Assembly (NCBI RefSeq): GCF_025452195.1
Contig: NZ_CP104973.1
Coordinates: forward strand, 2,339,001 to 2,403,000
Origin: Phyllobacterium zundukense
GTDB lineage: Bacteria > Pseudomonadota > Alphaproteobacteria > Rhizobiales > Rhizobiaceae
DNA: 64,000 nucleotides
Direction: 5' to 3'
Shown here: one piece after another, positions 59,390 through 64,000 of the stretch
Layout: every line of letters begins with the position of its first letter
How positions within the stretch are numbered: the stretch's first letter is position 1
Notes under the pieces: model-generated
Databases searched by the model: none
Seen by the model: the letters and a program-made list of their open reading frames with translations, nothing else
What the model was told of the DNA's origin: nothing
Translations under genes and position numbers: made by a program

Positions 59390-59511
59390 ATCCCGCCTTT
59401 TCGCATGCGGGAAGTCGTCACGGTAATCACACAGAGTTACAACTGGACAAGTCGTGTGCATTCCCCGAAAATGCACGCGTGGAAGACATATATTGAAGGG
59501 TGGATACTGGA

Positions 59512-60921
59512 ATGGCATTGGCAGACGCGGGAGCTTTGCTGCGCAACGAAAACGGTATCGCGACGGTCGTTTCTATTCTGAAGAAACGCTTCGGCGACAA
59601 TGCGCAGTCGGGCAAGTCCATTCGCGAACAGCACGCGCATACGACGAGTTACGTGCCCAACCAGGCACCGGATCTGGTCGTTTTCGTTGAGTCCGCCGAG
59701 GATGTTCAGGAAATAGTGCGCCTGTGCAGTGAATGGGGTGTTCCGGTGATCGCGTTTGGAACGGGCACTTCGCTCGAAGGTCATGTCAACGCGCCGGCCG
59801 GCGGCATTTCCATTGATCTTTCGCGCATGAATCGCATTCTCAAGGTCTACAGCGAAGATTTGAATGTCGTTATAGAACCAGGGGTTACGCGCAAGCAGCT
59901 CAACGAATATCTGCGCGACACGGGTTTGTTCTTCCCCATCGACCCCGGCGCCAATGCCAGCCTCGGCGGCATGGCGGCGACGCGCGCTTCGGGCACCAAT
60001 GCCGTGCGCTATGGCACGATGCGCGAGAACGTGCTGGCACTGAAGGCGGTGATGCCCGACGGACGCTTGATCACCACGTCGAAGCGGGTGAAGAAGACAT
60101 CGGCGGGCTATGACCTGACACGTCTGCTCGTCGGCTCGGAGGGCACGCTCGGCATCATCACGGAACTGACGCTGAAGCTTTATGGCATTCCGCAGGCGAT
60201 TTCCGGCGGCATCTGCGCGTTTCCGGATCTTGAAAGCGCTTGCAATGCGGTGATCGAGACCATTCAGATGGGTATTCCCGTCGCGCGTATCGAACTGGTC
60301 AATCAGCTCGAAATGCAGGCGATGATCGCCTATTCCAAGCTGGATTACGAGCCTGCACCCTATCTCTTTCTCGAGTTCCACGGCAGTGAAACCAGCGTTG
60401 CCGAGCAGGCAGAACTCTTCGGTGAAATTGCCGCTGCCAATGGCGGCGGTGAATTCAAATGGACGGCCAATGCGGAAGAGCGGGAGAAGCTCTGGTCGGC
60501 GCGTCACAATTCCTATTTCGCCTGCATGACGCTCGCGCCTGGAAAGCAGTCACTTTCGACCGACGTGTGCGTGCCGATTTCGCGCTTGGCGGAATGCATC
60601 GTCGAGACCGAGAAGGATATCGAGGAGAGCGGGCTGATTGCGCCGATCGTCGGTCATGCCGGCGATGGTAATTTCCACGTGCTCGTGCTTTTCGACGAGA
60701 AAGACCCGGCCGAGATCCAGAAGGTCGAGGCATTTGTCGAGCGGCTCAATTTGCGGGCGATCGCGATGGATGGAACCTGCACGGGTGAACATGGCATCGG
60801 CCAAGGCAAGATCAAGTTCCTTCGGGCAGAGCTCGGTGGTGCTGTCGATGTGATGGAAGCGATCAAGCGCGCAATCGATCCGGGCAATATCATGAATCCC
60901 GGCAAGATCTTACGCCTTTAG
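59512..60921 (+). CDS. FAD-linked D-lactate/glycolate dehydrogenase (GlcD-like)
   Basis: The 469-residue flavoenzyme of the vanillyl-alcohol-oxidase fold has the FAD loop PVIAFGTGTSLEGHVNAPAG, VEPGVTRKQLNEYL, GTMRENVLALKAVMPDG (core GTMRENVL), and in the C-terminal cap HAGDGNFHVLVLFD and TCTGEHGIGQGKI. It likely oxidises D-lactate or another 2-hydroxy acid and feeds the respiratory chain. No GlcE/GlcF partners follow, which favours a single-subunit D-lactate dehydrogenase. ATG 59512 is preferred over GTG 59500. Confidence 0.9.
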   Translation: MALADAGALLRNENGIATVVSILKKRFGDNAQSGKSIREQHAHTTSYVPNQAPDLVVFVESAEDVQEIVRLCSEWGVPVIAFGTGTSLEGHVNAPAGGISIDLSRMNRILKVYSEDLNVVIEPGVTRKQLNEYLRDTGLFFPIDPGANASLGGMAATRASGTNAVRYGTMRENVLALKAVMPDGRLITTSKRVKKTSAGYDLTRLLVGSEGTLGIITELTLKLYGIPQAISGGICAFPDLESACNAVIETIQMGIPVARIELVNQLEMQAMIAYSKLDYEPAPYLFLEFHGSETSVAEQAELFGEIAAANGGGEFKWTANAEEREKLWSARHNSYFACMTLAPGKQSLSTDVCVPISRLAECIVETEKDIEESGLIAPIVGHAGDGNFHVLVLFDEKDPAEIQKVEAFVERLNLRAIAMDGTCTGEHGIGQGKIKFLRAELGGAVDVMEAIKRAIDPGNIMNPGKILRL

Positions 60922-61051
60922 GCTCGCAGATTGATTCCGGGCGCTAAACCATCGTGTGAGCGTTGGAAATTGACCAGAAAGACTGTCATGTCTTGCCGCC
61001 GCCAAAAACTGGTGCTTATGGTGCCCGGCACGTATCGATCGGAGTAGGACA

Positions 61052-64000
61052 CTGGCACGCCTGTTCGTATTTATCGGCGGATTATTGGTACTGGTGCTGA
61101 CAGCGGCGCTGGTTGTGCCCTATTTTGTCGATTGGGCAGGTTACCGGTCCTCCTTCGAGCGCGAAGCATCGGCGCTGCTCGGGCGGCCTGTGACAGTCGC
61201 AGGTACTGCCAGCGCGCGGCTCCTGCCGTTTCCCTCGGTGACGTTTTCCGATGTCAAGGTCGGTGATCCGGGTTCCGAGCCGGTGATGACGATCGAAAAG
61301 TTTTCGATGGACGCCGAACTTGCGCCATTCGTACGTGGCGAAATCCTGATCTTCGACATGCGGATAGAGAAGCCGACGGCAAAGGTTGCCATTGACAAGA
61401 ACGGCGTCATCGACTGGGCGATCCGTCCGCGCGCGCCTTTCCATTCGGCGCAGGTCAGGCTGGAGGATATGCGCATTACAGATGGCTCGGTCGTCATTCG
61501 CGATGCCTCGACGGGAACCACCCGGACGATTGGAAACCTCAATGCGTCATTGTCGGCAACCGACCTTTCCGGGCCTTGGAAATTCGACGGCACGCTGTTT
61601 TTCAACGGCGCAAAGACGGCGGTCTCCGCGTCGACGGGCGCTGTGAAGCCAGACGGCACATTGAACGTGCAAGCGCGCGTTTCCCCGGACCGCATCCCGG
61701 CGGCATTCGAGACCGACGGCGAGTTGACCGTGAATGAAGGCGTGCTGAAATATGCCGGCAATATCGACATTCGTTCGGCCGACGAGGTGGCGGCCCCTGA
61801 CGGTGCCAAGACTGTTAGGAAAACCGAAAAGCCTTTGCTTTCCAGCGTTCGCGTCACCGGACGTTTTGAAGCCGATCACGCCAAGATCAACATTCCCGAA
61901 TTTCGCATGGAGCAGGGGACCCTCGACGATCCCTACATCGTCAATGGCAACGCGCTCTTCGATTACGGCAATGATCCGCGTTTTGAAATCAAGGCGGACG
62001 GACAGCAAGTCACCTTTGCCAATCAGAATGAACAAGCCAAAGGCACGACACCCAAACCGGCTACCGCATCGGAACGGTTGGGTGTGTTCCGGCGTCTGAT
62101 GGACCAGCTGCCAATACCGACCGTTCCCGGCACGATCGATCTGAAACTTCCGGCGATCGTTGCAGGCGATACGACGATTCGCTCGGTAACGATCGACGCC
62201 GCGCCGTCGAACGGGGCATGGCAGGTCAATCAGGTCAAGGCGGAACTGCCGGGGCGAACCCAGTTCGAAGCCAAGGGCACATTGCAGGTCGGAGAGGATT
62301 TTGGCTTTGACGGGCGATTATTGATCGCATCGCGTCAGCCCTCGGGACTTGCCGCATGGCTGACCGATTCGGTTGACGAGGCGATCCGCCGCCTGCCCGG
62401 AGCCGGTTTTTCCGGTGATGTGAGCCTGCATGACGAGTTGCAAAAGGTCGACAATCTCGAACTGGCGCTTGGCGGTGCATCGCTCACGGGCTCGCTGGTG
62501 CGTAGCGCCAAGGGCGAATCCCTGCCGCTGACGCAACTGACGCTTGAGGGAGGGGCGCTCGACGCCGATGCGCTGGAGGCTTTCGCAGCGATTTTCGGCA
62601 ATAATGAAGCGCCATCTGCCAATGGTTCGCCGCAGTTGCGCGGCCAGGATCTCGATGTGCATCTGAAGGCGGGACCCGTCACACATGACCGGCTGGTTGC
62701 GGAAACTCTGGACACAGCTTTCCGCCTGCGCGATGGCGTTTTCGATATCGATCGGCTGACAATTGGCAATGTTGCGGGCACTACCATAACGGCGACCGGC
62801 AAGCTTGAGCCCTTCAAGGCCGAACCTTCGGGGTCGCTCGACTCGACCATCCTTTCCGATAATCTCGCCCCCTTTGTTACGGCGATGGCTACCCGGTTTC
62901 CGGATTTCCCGTTCATCAGGACGTTGAGCGAAAACGCCGCCCGGTTTCCGGGTCTCTTCGAGGAGACCAATCTGAATGTCATTGCCAACACTTTGCATGG
63001 CAAAGGCGGGTCCGAGTTTTCATTGAGTGCGGCCGGAAAAACCGGGGGGATGAACGTAACCCTATCCGGCACGACGACGGCAAACGCCGACAAGTTGCGC
63101 TCGCTCGAGCTGACGATGGATGCGCGCAGCGCACAGGCGGAGACGCTGATGGCGTTGATAGGGCTCCCGGCGCTGCCACTCGGCATGGCGGGCGAACTGG
63201 AGGCCGACCTCGCGTTGAAAGGTAATGAAAGAGATGGCCTGCAGACACAGCTTTCGCTGAAGTCCTCGGATGGACAGGCGCTCGTGGATGGCAGTTTTCG
63301 CAGTATCGGCGGCCAGCTGAGCGGCGAGGGCCGTGCCTCGATCAAGGCAGCGGATCTCGAATCCTATATTGCAACAGCAGGTTATTCATTGCCCGGCTTC
63401 GGCAATGGCATGCCCGTGGACATCGCAAGCAGTTTCCAGCTCTCGAAGGATAAACTCACCTTGCCCGATCTGAACGGCGAAGTAAGTGGCAGGAAGATTG
63501 CTGGCCGCCTGGGCTTCGACATCGAGAACGGTATACCGGCGGCGCAAGGCGATCTGACGCTCGCACAACTCGACCTTCCGTCATTGGCGCAATTCATGCT
63601 GGGCACGAATGCGCTCGAAACTGAGGGTCGCAATGCCTGGCCGAAGGAGAGCTTCGCGGCCGCACCGCTTTTTCCAGTAAATTTCAACGTGAAAATCAAT
63701 GCTGCGGAGGCCCCGGCAGGGATTCTTGGCACGATTGGTAAATTCCAGACGATCGCTACCCTGAAAGACGGCTCGCTTCGTCTCGACGATGCGAAAGGCG
63801 ATCTGCTTGGCGGCCAGGTCCACGGCATGTTCGAATTGCGCAATACCAGTGGTACAGGTCTTGCGACCGGACAGTTTACGCTCGACCAGACGGCTCTCGA
63901 GGCCCTCTACAAGCCGGACGAAGACCAGACGCCGCTGAAGGGCAAGGCGAAGATATCGGCCTCGGTCAATGCGACAGGTACCTCGATCGCCGAGATGATG
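61052..64000 (+). CDS. AsmA-family envelope protein, 5' part (runs off the window)
   Basis: The open frame continues to the last base (983 codons seen). It starts with one membrane helix (about 4-26) and the AsmA opening DWAGYRSSFEREASALLGRPVTV by its FEREASALLGR core, then repeated beta-rich segments (VRITGSVVI, LDEVKGDL-like). AsmA-like proteins span the periplasm and help lipid traffic and outer-membrane assembly. No ATG fits: a GGAG at 61041 precedes CTG (61052), which aligns with the Met of the usual M-A-R-x-F-V start. TTG at 61085 would cut into the helix. Confidence 0.85.
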   Translation, partial: MARLFVFIGGLLVLVLTAALVVPYFVDWAGYRSSFEREASALLGRPVTVAGTASARLLPFPSVTFSDVKVGDPGSEPVMTIEKFSMDAELAPFVRGEILIFDMRIEKPTAKVAIDKNGVIDWAIRPRAPFHSAQVRLEDMRITDGSVVIRDASTGTTRTIGNLNASLSATDLSGPWKFDGTLFFNGAKTAVSASTGAVKPDGTLNVQARVSPDRIPAAFETDGELTVNEGVLKYAGNIDIRSADEVAAPDGAKTVRKTEKPLLSSVRVTGRFEADHAKINIPEFRMEQGTLDDPYIVNGNALFDYGNDPRFEIKADGQQVTFANQNEQAKGTTPKPATASERLGVFRRLMDQLPIPTVPGTIDLKLPAIVAGDTTIRSVTIDAAPSNGAWQVNQVKAELPGRTQFEAKGTLQVGEDFGFDGRLLIASRQPSGLAAWLTDSVDEAIRRLPGAGFSGDVSLHDELQKVDNLELALGGASLTGSLVRSAKGESLPLTQLTLEGGALDADALEAFAAIFGNNEAPSANGSPQLRGQDLDVHLKAGPVTHDRLVAETLDTAFRLRDGVFDIDRLTIGNVAGTTITATGKLEPFKAEPSGSLDSTILSDNLAPFVTAMATRFPDFPFIRTLSENAARFPGLFEETNLNVIANTLHGKGGSEFSLSAAGKTGGMNVTLSGTTTANADKLRSLELTMDARSAQAETLMALIGLPALPLGMAGELEADLALKGNERDGLQTQLSLKSSDGQALVDGSFRSIGGQLSGEGRASIKAADLESYIATAGYSLPGFGNGMPVDIASSFQLSKDKLTLPDLNGEVSGRKIAGRLGFDIENGIPAAQGDLTLAQLDLPSLAQFMLGTNALETEGRNAWPKESFAAAPLFPVNFNVKINAAEAPAGILGTIGKFQTIATLKDGSLRLDDAKGDLLGGQVHGMFELRNTSGTGLATGQFTLDQTALEALYKPDEDQTPLKGKAKISASVNATGTSIAEMM

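Overview
The window is chromosomal DNA from an alphaproteobacterium of the order Hyphomicrobiales (Rhizobiales), most likely near Phyllobacterium, Brucella/Ochrobactrum or Mesorhizobium. The evidence is a division/cell-wall (dcw) cluster followed by lpxC, bamD, recN and ligA, an FtsZ with a long C-terminal linker, a betaine-lipid btaAB pair, a RirA-type iron box, rhizobial-style short palindromic repeats and a membrane PQQ glucose dehydrogenase. The genus is an inference. I found no tRNA, rRNA operon, CRISPR array or complete insertion sequence.

Layout. 1-7.3 kb: a possible partial gene at the edge, then btaA-btaB on the minus strand behind a Pho-box-like site, a GNAT acetyltransferase, a fused 5-oxoprolinase and a small lipoprotein. 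7.4-10.4 kb: a TerB/J-domain co-chaperone overlapping a peptidoglycan amidase, a lytic transglycosylase, and the RNase P RNA (rnpB). 10.5-30.5 kb: the dcw cluster, mraZ-rsmH-ftsL-ftsI-murE-murF-mraY-murD-ftsW-murG-murC-murB-[hicA-hicB]-ddl-ftsQ-ftsA-ftsZ, ending in a strong terminator. Most genes overlap by 1-13 bases. The HicAB toxin-antitoxin pair is the only foreign-looking insert. 30.6-39.1 kb: lpxC, a LysR regulator divergent from a tautomerase, bamD, recN, a MITE-like element, ligA and a DUF2461 gene.

39.1-50.5 kb is a mixed accessory region: a TonB-dependent heme-type receptor behind an iron-responsive box, a cupin, the AzlCD amino-acid exporter, an aminopeptidase P, prmA (carrying a dispersed repeat inside its reading frame), a Sco copper chaperone with a 53-residue membrane partner, a hexapeptide acyltransferase, CreA, and an amidase fused to an XRE helix-turn-helix domain. 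50.5-64 kb: a UvrD/PcrA helicase, PQQ glucose dehydrogenase, an Lrp regulator divergent from an EamA exporter, a dienelactone hydrolase, a secreted protein of unknown role, a DUF2185 protein, an FAD-linked D-lactate/glycolate dehydrogenase and the 5' part of an AsmA-family gene that runs off the end.

Main functional theme: envelope building and division. The dcw genes make the peptidoglycan precursor and the divisome, LpxC commits to lipid A, BamD inserts outer-membrane proteins, and two amidases plus a lytic transglycosylase remodel the wall. Candidate cell-cycle control sites (MraZ boxes, a CtrA-like half-pair, clustered GANTC methylation sites) sit in front of mraZ and ddl. The most unusual items are the repeat inside prmA, the toxin-antitoxin pair inside the dcw cluster, and the amidase-XRE fusion. 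All regulatory sites were found by eye and are predictions.
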